From Hydrogenophaga pseudoflava (GTDB taxonomy: Bacteria > Pseudomonadota > Gammaproteobacteria > Burkholderiales > Burkholderiaceae_C), in the NCBI RefSeq assembly GCF_031020795.1, contig NZ_JAVHJP010000004.1:192073-256072 (forward strand): a DNA stretch of 64,000 bases, written 5' to 3'. The notes beneath the pieces are model-generated. The model worked only from the letters and a program-made list of their open reading frames with translations, searched no databases and was not told the DNA's origin. This document shows positions 30,100 to 39,396 of the stretch, in pieces (position 1 is the first letter of the stretch; each line of letters begins with the position of its first letter). The translations under genes were made by a program, and so were the position numbers.

Positions 30100-31218
30100 T
30101 CAGTTCTTCCACCAGGGGAGCAAGCGCTTCATGGCTGCGACTTCGCCCGGGTGGTCGGGCTGATAACCGGGCAGGGTCTGCAGCCGTTTCTGCCAGTCCG
30201 CGCCGCGCAGCAACCTCAGCAGGTTCTGCACCGGCGCTTGCTCCAGCGCCGATTTCAGGCACACCAGCAGGTAGCGCTCGTCGGTCAACGGCACAAAACC
30301 GAGTCCCTGGCTGCGCGCCGTGTACTCGGTGCCCAGACCCACGTCGGCGTCGCCGCTGGCCACAGCCTGGGCCACCGCCGCGTGGGAGCTTTCCTCCCGG
30401 TCGAAGCCTTTGAGGTCTGCGCTCGTCAGGCCGTCCTGCATCAACAGCTCCTCCAGCAACAGCCGGGTCCCGGTGCCGATGGCGCGGTTGACAAAGCGGG
30501 CGCTCTGTCGCGACACGTCCTTCAGGTCCCGCAGGCGCAGCGGGTTGCCGGGCGCCACCATCAACCCCTGCGAGCGGCGCGCAAAACCGACGATCTTGTG
30601 CGTGCCGGGCTTGAGCAGCGGGCGGTAGGTGCGGGCGCTGCGGCTGTCGGCGTCGGCAAACGGCTGGGTATGGAAGCCGGCCAGCAGACAGCGGCCTTCG
30701 TTGAGCGCGCGGATCGCGTCGACGCTGCCGGTGAAGCGGATGTCCAGGTGCACGCCGGGTTCGCTGCCCCCTTGCAAAGACGAAGCCAGCTCCTGCAATT
30801 CGGCCAGCGCGTGGTCGTGGCTGGCGTACAGCGTGAGCACCTCGCTCGGGCGCTGCGCGTCGTCGAAGGCCATGGCAAAGGCCCGCTCCAGCTCGGCGCG
30901 CAGGCTCTCCATTTGCGGTCCCAGCCGCGCCTGGGCCAGCCGCTCGGCCATCAGCAAGCGCTGGCCGAAGGGCGAGAGCAGGGCGGACTGACCGCGCTCC
31001 CAGACCAGCAGCTCGCGCCCGAGCTGCTGCTCCCACTCCTTGAGCTGGCCCCAGACATGGCGGTACGAGAGGCCCAGCTGCCGGGCTGCGGCGGAGATCG
31101 ATCCCTGCTCGTGCACGGCGTGCAGCACGTCCATCATCGGGTTGCGCAGCAGCGCCGATCCTTGCCCACGCTCCGGGCGTTCGGCCATCAGCGAGTAGGA
31201 CATCGCAATCCGTTTCAT
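30100..31218 (-). CDS. ModE-like transcriptional regulator with PBP-like sensor domain
   Basis: About 372 aa; ATG at 31203 is an alternative start. The N-terminal winged HTH is of LysR/ModE type (GSISAAARQLGLSYRHVWGQLKEWEQQLG). The C-terminal half is a PBP-like domain of the kind found in molybdate/tungstate-responsive regulators (LNEGRCLLAGFHTQPF, NRAIGTGTRLLLEELL, ASGDADVGLGTEYTA). It reads divergently from tupB with about 120 bp between, so it probably controls tungstate uptake. It has no Mop domain, unlike the modE gene 5 kb away; ligand binding is inferred. Confidence 0.82.
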   Translation of the reverse strand: MKRIAMSYSLMAERPERGQGSALLRNPMMDVLHAVHEQGSISAAARQLGLSYRHVWGQLKEWEQQLGRELLVWERGQSALLSPFGQRLLMAERLAQARLGPQMESLRAELERAFAMAFDDAQRPSEVLTLYASHDHALAELQELASSLQGGSEPGVHLDIRFTGSVDAIRALNEGRCLLAGFHTQPFADADSRSARTYRPLLKPGTHKIVGFARRSQGLMVAPGNPLRLRDLKDVSRQSARFVNRAIGTGTRLLLEELLMQDGLTSADLKGFDREESSHAAVAQAVASGDADVGLGTEYTARSQGLGFVPLTDERYLLVCLKSALEQAPVQNLLRLLRGADWQKRLQTLPGYQPDHPGEVAAMKRLLPWWKN

Positions 31219-31336
31219 GGGCGTCGAGTGTGCCTCAGACCTCGCATATGCAAACGAGTGCCTATGTTGGATTGTTCATACCGAGTTGCCACGTACTCCC
31301 AAACCCGTAGCACGCGCTTATGCTGCGGCGCGACGT

Positions 31337-32065
31337 ATGAACACCTTTTCCGACAGCGCGGTCACCGCGTTTGAACTCATTCTTTCCGGCGATGCCGGCC
31401 TCTGGGCCATCGTCGCCCGCTCGCTCGCCGTCAGCGCCACGGCCTGCCTGCTGGCCTGCGGCCTGGGCCTGCTGCTGGGCGCCTGGCTGGCGGTGGCGCG
31501 GTTTCCGGGCCGGCCGGTGGTGCTGACCTTGCTGAACACTTTCCTGGCCATCCCCTCGGTGGTGGTGGGGCTGGTGATCTACCTGCTGCTCTCGCGCTCC
31601 GGTCCGCTGGGTTTTCTCGGCTGGCTGTTCAGCTTCCAGGCCATGGTGCTGGCGCAGGCGATCCTGGTGCTGCCGCTGGTCACGGCGCTCACGCGCCAGG
31701 TGGTCGAGGACGCCGACCGCAGCCACGGCGAGCAGCTGTCCTCGCTGGGCGCGGGTCTGGGATTGCGCAGCCTGCTGATGGCCTGGGACGAGCGCTATGC
31801 GCTGCTGACGGTGCTGATCACCGCGTTCGGTCGCGCGGTGTCCGAGGTCGGCGCAGTCATGATCGTCGGCGGCAACATCGACGGTTTCACACGCGTCATG
31901 ACCACCGCCATTGCGCTGGAGACCAGCAAGGGCGACCTGCCGCTGGCGCTCGGCCTGGGTATCGTGCTGCTGGCGGTGGTGCTGCTGCTCAATGCCCTGG
32001 TGGCGCTGCTGCGGCGCTGGCGCGAGCACCTGGACGGTGGCGACCTGCGGATGGCCACGACATGA
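31337..32065 (+). CDS. tupB: Tungstate ABC transporter permease TupB
   Basis: 242 aa from the ATG at 31337. Five or six membrane helices and the EAA-type loop (DRSHGEQLSSLGAGLGLRSLL). The FGRAVSEVGAVMIVGGNIDGFTRVMTTAIALETSKGDL stretch is diagnostic of Tup/Wtp/Mod-like permeases. It forms the inner-membrane channel of the TupABC system. The stop overlaps the tupC start as ATGA. The divergent regulator probably binds the 31219-31336 interval, which contains GCATATGC. Confidence 0.92.
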   Translation: MNTFSDSAVTAFELILSGDAGLWAIVARSLAVSATACLLACGLGLLLGAWLAVARFPGRPVVLTLLNTFLAIPSVVVGLVIYLLLSRSGPLGFLGWLFSFQAMVLAQAILVLPLVTALTRQVVEDADRSHGEQLSSLGAGLGLRSLLMAWDERYALLTVLITAFGRAVSEVGAVMIVGGNIDGFTRVMTTAIALETSKGDLPLALGLGIVLLAVVLLLNALVALLRRWREHLDGGDLRMATT

Positions 32066-32844
32066 GGGTCGATCTTCCCGCCAGCGGGGCCGTGCCCGAC
32101 CGCGAGGCGGTTCAAGCCACAGTTCTGGACCTGCGCTCCGTGCACGTGAGCCTGGGCCCGGCCGCGCAGGTCGAGGCGCTGCGCGACATCACGCTGGCGA
32201 TCCGGTCGGGCGAGCGTGTGGCCCTGGTCGGACCCAATGGCTGCGGCAAGAGCACGCTGCTGCGCGCGCTGCACGGCCTGCTGCCGATCGCGCAGGGCCG
32301 ACGGGAGGTGCCGCAGGCCTCTCGCATCGCCATGCTGTTCCAGCGCCCGCACATGCTGCGCATGACGGTGCAGCGCAACCTGCAGCTGGGTCTGTGGCTC
32401 AGCGGTGTGGCCTGGGCGCAGACAAAAGCCCGTGCGCGGCAGGCGCTGGAGCGCGTGCAGCTGGCGGCGCTGTCGGAGCGCAACGGTCGTGCGCTCTCCG
32501 GCGGTCAGCAGCAGCGTGTGGCGCTGGCGCGGGCCTGGGCGCTGCAGCCCGATGTGTGGCTGCTGGACGAGCCCACAGCCAGCCTGGACCCGCACGCCAA
32601 GCGCGACGTTGAGGCGTTGATCGCCGATTTCTGCAACGAAACACCCGCGCCGGGTCGCCTGCCGCCCACGCTGGTGTTCGCCAGTCACAACCTCGGCCAG
32701 GTCAAGCGCCTGGCCAGCCGCGTGGTCTACCTCGAACAGGGTCGTGTGCGGGCCGACCTGCCGGTGCACGACTTTTTCAACCAGGACCTGCTGGAGCGGC
32801 TGTCTCCTCAGGCCAGCGCATTTGTCAAAGGAGAAACCACATGA
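32062..32844 (+). CDS. tupC: Tungstate ABC transporter ATPase TupC
   Basis: 260 aa. Walker A GPNGCGKST, Q-loop LFQRPHML, signature ALSGGQQQRVALARA, Walker B VWLLDEPTASLD and H-loop FASHN. A short N-terminal extension (about 20 residues) precedes the ABC fold. It is coupled on both sides by ATGA overlaps, giving a tight tupBCA transcript. It energises tungstate import. Confidence 0.92.
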   Translation: MRVDLPASGAVPDREAVQATVLDLRSVHVSLGPAAQVEALRDITLAIRSGERVALVGPNGCGKSTLLRALHGLLPIAQGRREVPQASRIAMLFQRPHMLRMTVQRNLQLGLWLSGVAWAQTKARARQALERVQLAALSERNGRALSGGQQQRVALARAWALQPDVWLLDEPTASLDPHAKRDVEALIADFCNETPAPGRLPPTLVFASHNLGQVKRLASRVVYLEQGRVRADLPVHDFFNQDLLERLSPQASAFVKGETT

Positions 32845-33671
32845 AAAAGCAAATGAATCACCCCTGCCGCGCCCTCGTTCGCGCTGCCTCGTTCGTGGCG
32901 GCGATGCTGGTCGGCTCCGCCGCCTTCGCGCAGAGCAGCATCGTCGTCGCCTCCACCACGTCCACCGAGCAGTCGGGCCTGTTCGGCCACATCCTGCCGG
33001 CCTTCAGGCAGGCCAGCGGCGTCGACGTGAAGGTGGTGGCGCTGGGCACCGGTCAGGCCATTGACATGGCGCGCCGCGGTGACGCCGACGTGCTGTTCGT
33101 GCACGACAAGATCGCCGAAGAGAAGTTCGTGGCCGATGGCTTTTCGGCCAAACGCCTGGAGGTCATGTACAACGACTTCGTGCTGATCGGCCCCAAGGCC
33201 GACCCGGCCGGCACGAAGGGCAACGACATCGTGGCGGCGCTCAAGAAGATCGCCACCGCCAACGCCCCCTTCGTCTCGCGCGGCGACAAGAGCGGCACCC
33301 ACGCGGCCGAACTGCGCTTCTGGAAGATGACGGACACCGATGCCAACAAGGGCAGCGGCTACAAGGAATGCGGCTGCGGCATGGGCCCGGCACTGAACAT
33401 CGGCGCGAGCAGCGGCGCCTACGTGCTGGCCGACCGCGGCACCTGGCTCAACTTCAAGAACCGCGCCGACCTGGCGGTGCTGGTGGAGGGCGACAGGCGC
33501 CTGTTCAACCAGTACGGCGTGATGCTGGTGAGCGCCGCCAAGCACCCGCAGGTCAAGACGGCCGAGGGCCAGAAGTTCGTGGACTGGGTGACCGGTGCCG
33601 CCGGCCAGAAAGCGATTGCCGACTACAAGATCGGTGGCGAGCAGCTGTTCTTCCCGAACGCGAGCAAATAA
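32841..33671 (+). CDS. tupA: Tungstate-binding periplasmic protein TupA
   Basis: 276 aa with a Sec signal cut near AFAQS. The mature protein begins IVVASTTSTEQSGLFGHILPAF, the anion-binding TTST motif of TupA/WtpA-type proteins, and continues with GDADVLFVHDK and VSRGDKSGTHAAELRFW. An unusual KECGCGMGPAL segment with two Cys lies near the middle. Tup systems prefer tungstate over molybdate. Downstream is a dispersed repeat and convergent modC. Confidence 0.92.
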   Translation: MKKQMNHPCRALVRAASFVAAMLVGSAAFAQSSIVVASTTSTEQSGLFGHILPAFRQASGVDVKVVALGTGQAIDMARRGDADVLFVHDKIAEEKFVADGFSAKRLEVMYNDFVLIGPKADPAGTKGNDIVAALKKIATANAPFVSRGDKSGTHAAELRFWKMTDTDANKGSGYKECGCGMGPALNIGASSGAYVLADRGTWLNFKNRADLAVLVEGDRRLFNQYGVMLVSAAKHPQVKTAEGQKFVDWVTGAAGQKAIADYKIGGEQLFFPNASK

Positions 33672-33673
33672 GT

Positions 33674-33743
33674 CCCCCCCTGCGCCGCTTCGCGTCTTCC
33701 CCCCGGGGGGACGGCGCGAGTGGCCCGGCGAAGCCGGTTCCAC
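33674..33743. repeat. Dispersed GC-rich repeat, family 1 (copy B)
   Basis: About 70 bp after tupA. It shares TGCGCCGCTTCGCGTCTTCC and a TGGCCCGGC(G/A)AAGCCGGTTCCAC block with the inverse copy at 57809-57893, and more loosely with 54410-54473. The CCCCCCGGGGGG core can fold back on itself, and the element sits between convergent genes. Confidence 0.78.
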
Positions 33744-33795
33744 CGCGCCCACTGGATCAGGCATCTCGCTCCGGAGCCGTGTTTGGCGCCCCTTT

Positions 33796-34899
33796 CTAGC
33801 GCACCATCGCCACGCCCTTGATCTGCGCGTAGACCGGCTGGCCTGGCGCCAGGCCCAGGCGCCGGGCCGACAGGCTGCTGATGCGCGAGAGCAGGGTGGC
33901 GCCATGGCCGTCTGCACCCAGGCGCAGGCGGACCACCACCTGGGCCGCGGCGTTCTCCGTCAGGCTGTCCACCACCGCCGGCAGCACGTTGAGCACGCTG
34001 GTCTGTGAGGGCATCACCTGCGACAGGCTCACGTCCCGCGCCTGGATGTGCAGCCGAGCGCGTGCGCCGTGGGCGGGCATGCCCCGGCGCGATTGCGGCA
34101 ACAGCAGCTGCCCGCCGTCGATGTCGTAGACCGCGAGCTGGTCTGCCGGCGAGTAGCCGCTGCAACGACCCTGCAGTACGGAGACTGCAGTGTCGCCGAG
34201 CGCCAGCGGCAGGTCGCTGCGCGTGAGCATGTCGGCCAGCCGGCCGTCGGCCTGCACCTGGCCTTGTTCCAGCAGCACCACGTGGTCCGCCAGGCGGGCC
34301 ACCTCGTCCAGCGAATGGGTCACGTAGACCACCGGCACGTCCAGCGCCTCATGCAGCTGCTCCAGCCAGGGCAGGATCTCGGCCTTGCGCGCCGCGTCCA
34401 GCGCGGCCAGCGGCTCGTCCATCAGCAGCAGTTGCGGGCTTGTGGCCAGCGCGCGCGCGATGGCCACGCGCTGGCGCTCGCCGCCCGAAAGCTCGTGCGG
34501 CCGGCGCTGCAGCAGGTGGCCGATGCCCAGCAGCTCCAGGCCATGGCGCCAGTCGTGCCGGCGCTGGGCGGCCGGCGTGCGGTCGAATCCGAAGCGCAGG
34601 TTGCCTTCGACCGTCAGGTGGTCGAACAGGCTGGCCTCCTGAAACACATAGCCCAGCGCGCGCCGGTGCGTGGGCAGGAACAGGCCGCGCGAGCTGTCCT
34701 GCCAGGCCTGGCCGTTCACCACCACCTGCCCGGTCGCCCGCCGTTCCAGCCCGGCGAGCACGCGCAGGCAACTGGTCTTGCCGCTCCCTGAGGGGCCGAA
34801 CAGCGCGGTGACGCCGTGGCCCGGCAGGGCCAGCTGCACGTCCAGCGCGAAGTCGCCCCGGTCCAGCCGGGCGTTCAGGGTCAGTGTGGCTGGGCTCAT
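33796..34899 (-). CDS. modC: Molybdate ABC transporter ATPase ModC
   Basis: 367 aa from the ATG at 34899. ABC domain (about 1-230) with GPSGSGKTSCLRVLAG, LSGGERQRVAIARAL, LLMDEPLAALD and THSLDE, followed by a C-terminal Mop/TOBE domain (about 290-360; SVLNVLPAVVDSL...VVVRLRLG), which marks ModC. Coupled to modB by ATGA. It powers molybdate import for molybdenum-cofactor enzymes. Confidence 0.94.
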   Translation of the reverse strand: MSPATLTLNARLDRGDFALDVQLALPGHGVTALFGPSGSGKTSCLRVLAGLERRATGQVVVNGQAWQDSSRGLFLPTHRRALGYVFQEASLFDHLTVEGNLRFGFDRTPAAQRRHDWRHGLELLGIGHLLQRRPHELSGGERQRVAIARALATSPQLLLMDEPLAALDAARKAEILPWLEQLHEALDVPVVYVTHSLDEVARLADHVVLLEQGQVQADGRLADMLTRSDLPLALGDTAVSVLQGRCSGYSPADQLAVYDIDGGQLLLPQSRRGMPAHGARARLHIQARDVSLSQVMPSQTSVLNVLPAVVDSLTENAAAQVVVRLRLGADGHGATLLSRISSLSARRLGLAPGQPVYAQIKGVAMVR

Positions 34900-35582
34900 G
34901 CGCGCACCTTCCGAACCTGCCGCGCGTTGAAGAACTGCAGCACCATCAGCACCGTGAACGCGAACACCAGCATCACCGCCGCCAGCCGGTGCGCATCGGC
35001 GTATTCCAGCGCCTCCACGTGGTCGAAGATCTGCACCGACACCACCCGCGTCACGCCCGGGATGTTGCCGCCCACCATCAGCACCACGCCGAACTCGCCC
35101 ACCGTGTGCGCGAAGCTCATGATGCAACCCGTCACCAGACCCGGCCGGCACAGCGGCAGCACCACATGGAAGAAGCGGTCCAGCGGCGAAGCGCGCAGCG
35201 TGGCCGCCGCCTCCAGCGGCCGCTCGCCCAGCGCCTGCATGCTGTTCAGGATGGGCTGCACCATGAACGGCAGCGAATAGAACACCGAAGCCACCACCAG
35301 TCCTGCGAAGGTGAAGGGCAGGGTGGGCAGTCCCATGGACACCATCCAGGCGCCGACGGGCCCATTCGGCCCCAGCCCCACCAGCAGGTAGAAGCCCAGC
35401 ACCGACGGCGGCAGCACCAGGGGCAGCGAGACCAGCGCCCCCACCGGCCGGGCCACCCAGGACCGCGACCGCGCCAGCCACCACGCCAGCGGCGTGCCCA
35501 GCAGCAACAGGATCAGCGTGGTCAGCGCCGCGACCTGGAAGGTCAGCCAGAGCGCCTGAAGATTGTCCGGAGTGAGGAACAT
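34896..35582 (-). CDS. modB: Molybdate ABC transporter permease ModB
   Basis: 228 aa. About five membrane segments with the binding-protein-dependent transport signature EAAATLRASPLDRFFHVVLPLCRPGL and HTVGEFGVVLMVGGNIPGVTRVVSVQIFDHVEALEY. Starts one base after the modA stop and overlaps modC. The modA-modB-modC order matches the common operon. Confidence 0.94.
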   Translation of the reverse strand: MFLTPDNLQALWLTFQVAALTTLILLLLGTPLAWWLARSRSWVARPVGALVSLPLVLPPSVLGFYLLVGLGPNGPVGAWMVSMGLPTLPFTFAGLVVASVFYSLPFMVQPILNSMQALGERPLEAAATLRASPLDRFFHVVLPLCRPGLVTGCIMSFAHTVGEFGVVLMVGGNIPGVTRVVSVQIFDHVEALEYADAHRLAAVMLVFAFTVLMVLQFFNARQVRKVRA

Positions 35583-35583
35583 G

Positions 35584-36339
35584 TCAGAGCTCGTAGCCGT
35601 AGCTGCGGATCAGGTCCTTGATGTTCGGGCTCTGCAGCAATTTGAGAAGGGCTTTGGCCGCCTCGTTGTTCGCTCCCCGCTTGAGCAGCACCGCGTCCTG
35701 CCGGATGGCTTCGTATTGGGATTGCGGAATCACCCACATCGACCCTTCCTTGAGTTGGCCGCCTTCGAGCACCTGCGACATTGCCACGAAGCCCACATCG
35801 GCGTTGCCGGTCTTCACGAAGTTGAAGGTCTGGCCGATGCTCTCGCCCTGCACCAGCCTGGACGCGATCGCATCCTTCATGGCCAGCTTGTCCAGCACCT
35901 GCAACGCGGCGGCGCCGTAGGGCGCGGTCTTGGGGTTGGCGTAGGCCACCTTGCCCAGGTCGGCCGCCTTGAGCACCGCGCCCTGGCCGTCCACGCGACC
36001 GGCCCTGGCCGACCACAGCACCAGCTTGCCGGTGGCATAGGTGAAGCGCGTGCCCGGCTGCGCCAGACCCTCCTTCTCCAGCAGCTCGGGCCGCTCGTTG
36101 TCGGCCGAGAGGAAGGCGTCGAACGGCGCGCCGTTCCTGATCTGCGTGTAGAACGCGCCCGACGCGCCGGTGGAGATCTTCAGCGTATGGCCGGTGGTCT
36201 TCTGCAGCACCGCGGCGATCGCCTTGATCGGATCGGCGAAGTTGGCGGCGACCGCCACCTGGGCTTCTGCGGCAACGGCAGCGGTGTGTGCGAACGCGAC
36301 GCACAGCAGGACGGAGAGGGAAGAAAACAGCAGACGCAT
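35584..36339 (-). CDS. modA: Molybdate-binding periplasmic protein ModA
   Basis: 251 aa from the ATG at 36339 after GAGGTG. Signal peptide cut near AVAAEA; the mature part has VAVAANFADPIKAIA, STGASGAFYTQIRNGAPFDAFLSAD and YATGKLVLWS, with the Ser/Ala/Tyr anion-binding set expected of ModA. First gene of modABC; the divergent modE starts 134 bp away with a ModE-box-like sequence between. Confidence 0.94.
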   Translation of the reverse strand: MRLLFSSLSVLLCVAFAHTAAVAAEAQVAVAANFADPIKAIAAVLQKTTGHTLKISTGASGAFYTQIRNGAPFDAFLSADNERPELLEKEGLAQPGTRFTYATGKLVLWSARAGRVDGQGAVLKAADLGKVAYANPKTAPYGAAALQVLDKLAMKDAIASRLVQGESIGQTFNFVKTGNADVGFVAMSQVLEGGQLKEGSMWVIPQSQYEAIRQDAVLLKRGANNEAAKALLKLLQSPNIKDLIRSYGYEL

Positions 36340-36383
36340 GGGGCACCTCGTGACACAGGGCAGCCGGCAAGGGAGGGGGTGGC

Positions 36384-36406
36384 CGTTATCCCAAAATGGA
36401 ATAGCG
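36384..36406. promoter_or_regulatory. Candidate ModE-binding box
   Basis: CGTTAT-N11-ATAGCG, a 23-bp imperfect palindrome with 8 of 11 base pairs matching, lies between divergent modA and modE. It resembles the CGTTAT...ATAACG type of ModE operator in E. coli but with a shorter spacer. It could shut off modABC at high molybdate and autoregulate modE. Confidence 0.5.
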
Positions 36407-36473
36407 AGTGTAGCGGGACATGGGCATGGTCCATCGAGCCCCAGGTGACGACGTGGCATGAAACAATCCTGCG

Positions 36474-37241
36474 ATGCCCGCGACCGCTCCTCATGCTGCC
36501 CTCTCCGAAGCCCTTGGCCACGCCCCCGCCGACAAGCGCCTGGAAGTGCTGCGCCGCGTGGCGGAGACCGGCTCGATCTCGCAGGCCGCGCGTGACGCGG
36601 GCATCAGCTACAAGGCGGCCTGGCAGGCCATCGACACGCTGAGCAACCTCAGCGGCCAGACGCTGGTGGAGCGCACGGTGGGCGGCTCGGGCGGCGGCGG
36701 TGCGCGCATCACGCCGCAGGGTCTGCAGCTGCTGGCGCTGGCGGACGAGCTGATGCGCGCGCGCGAGGCGGTGCTCTCGCGGTTTTCAGGCGGCGCAGCC
36801 TTGCCGATGGGCCTGGGCCTGCGCACCAGCATGCGCAACCAGCTGCCGTGCCGCGTGGAAGCGGTGGAGCCGCTGGGGCCGCAGGACCCGGCGGTGCGGG
36901 TGCGGCTGCGTACGCCGGGGCGGGCGCTGCTGACCTCGAACATCACCCGCGAGAGCGCCGACCTGCTGGCGCTCGCCGCTGGACTGGAGGTGCTGGTGCT
37001 GTGCAAGGCCACGGCGGTGCGCGTCGTCCGCGGTGCCGTGGGCACAGGGCCCGGCCAGTGCGTGCTGCACGGGCGCATCGAGCGCCTGGCGCGCGGACAG
37101 GACCGCGACGAGGTGGTGCTGGCGCTGGAGGGGGGCGGCCAGTGGGTCGGCTTTGCCGACCACCCGTTTGCGGCGCGCAGGGGCCAGCGTGCGACGGCCG
37201 CCATGTCTTCGAGTGCACTGGTGGTGGGGCTCGCGGGCTGA
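36474..37241 (+). CDS. modE: Molybdate-responsive regulator ModE
   Basis: 255 aa. N-terminal winged HTH ([34 protein letters not shown], about 22-60) followed by a wing with a Gly run. The C-terminal two Mop-like domains (about 120-255) include [16 protein letters not shown] and [10 protein letters not shown]. ModE dimers bind molybdate and repress modABC while activating some molybdoenzyme genes. Divergent from modA. Confidence 0.93.
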   Translation: MPATAPHAALSEALGHAPADKRLEVLRRVAETGSISQAARDAGISYKAAWQAIDTLSNLSGQTLVERTVGGSGGGGARITPQGLQLLALADELMRAREAVLSRFSGGAALPMGLGLRTSMRNQLPCRVEAVEPLGPQDPAVRVRLRTPGRALLTSNITRESADLLALAAGLEVLVLCKATAVRVVRGAVGTGPGQCVLHGRIERLARGQDRDEVVLALEGGGQWVGFADHPFAARRGQRATAAMSSSALVVGLAG

Positions 37242-37266
37242 CGCGCCCGCCGCCTTTGGCAGCGGC

Positions 37267-37278
37267 GTTCATATGAAC
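37267..37278. promoter_or_regulatory. GTTCATATGAAC palindrome, candidate activator site
   Basis: A perfect 12-bp palindrome with the centre about 125 bp upstream of the sigma-54 promoter-like sequence at 37397. A second TGTTCA lies at 37305-37310. TGAAC half-sites also occur upstream of the other plus-strand sigma-54-like promoters in this window, so this is a candidate enhancer-binding-protein site. Confidence 0.45.
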
Positions 37279-37396
37279 AGGCGTGCCGTGGCAGCCTGGC
37301 GCAGTGTTCACGGGCCTGGACCCGAATGGCGCAACCCTGCGTTTTGTGTTGTCAAAAAAAAGAGCATTCGTCTCAGATTGAGTCGCTCCACGGTGG

Positions 37397-37412
37397 TGGC
37401 ACGGATGTTGTG
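37397..37412 (+). promoter_or_regulatory. Sigma-54-type promoter of the aldehyde dehydrogenase gene
   Basis: TGGCACGGATGTTGTG against the consensus TGGCACG-N4-TTGCW. All fixed positions match except T for C in the -12 GC. Its first 14 bases are identical to the quinoprotein dehydrogenase promoter at 52549. It would give a leader of about 60 nt before the ATG at 37471. Confidence 0.65.
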
Positions 37413-37470
37413 GACAGAAGCGTCAGCCGCAACGGCTTCTTTCCCTTTCCACCCTTTCAGAGGACGACAC

Positions 37471-38990
<1,520 letters not shown>

Positions 38991-38991
<1 letters not shown>

Positions 38992-39371
38992 TGGTCGACA
39001 AAGTGGTGGCCACCCCGGCCGCCCTGGAACTCATAGCGTTCCTCAAGGGCAAGCACGGGGATGGCCTCATGTTCCACCAGAGCGGCGGCTGCTGTGACAA
39101 CAGTGCCGCCAACTGCTACCTGCTGGGCGAGATCACCATGGGCCAGGGCGACGTGTTCCTGGGCACCATCGGCGGCTGCGAGTTCTACATGAGCAAGTCG
39201 CAGTACGCCACCTGGCGCCACACCCAGCTCATCATCGACGTGATCGAAGGTCACGGCGGCACCTTCTCGCTGGAGGGGCCGGAGGGCAAGGCCTTCCACA
39301 CCCGTTCGCGGGTGTTCACGCCTGAAGAAATGGCCGAGATCGAGGCCGAAGAGGCGCGCCAGGCCAGGTGA
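38991..39371 (+). CDS. DUF779 protein coupled to aldehyde dehydrogenase
   Basis: 126 aa. Contains HQSGGCCDNSAANCYLLGEI and GGCEFYMSKSQYATWRHTQLIIDV, the DUF779 signature with a CC pair and further Cys that could bind metal or sulfur. The family typically follows ExaC-type aldehyde dehydrogenases. Function unproven; a role in activity or maturation of the dehydrogenase is plausible. Starts on the last base of the upstream stop. Confidence 0.88.
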
Positions 39372-39396
39372 GTGTTCTCCGGCGGCATCCGCCCTG

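Noticed and set aside
37340-37354. A second sigma-54 box, TGGCGCAACCCTGC, before the aldehyde dehydrogenase gene
   Set aside because: GG and GC are one base too close. The box at 37397 is much better.
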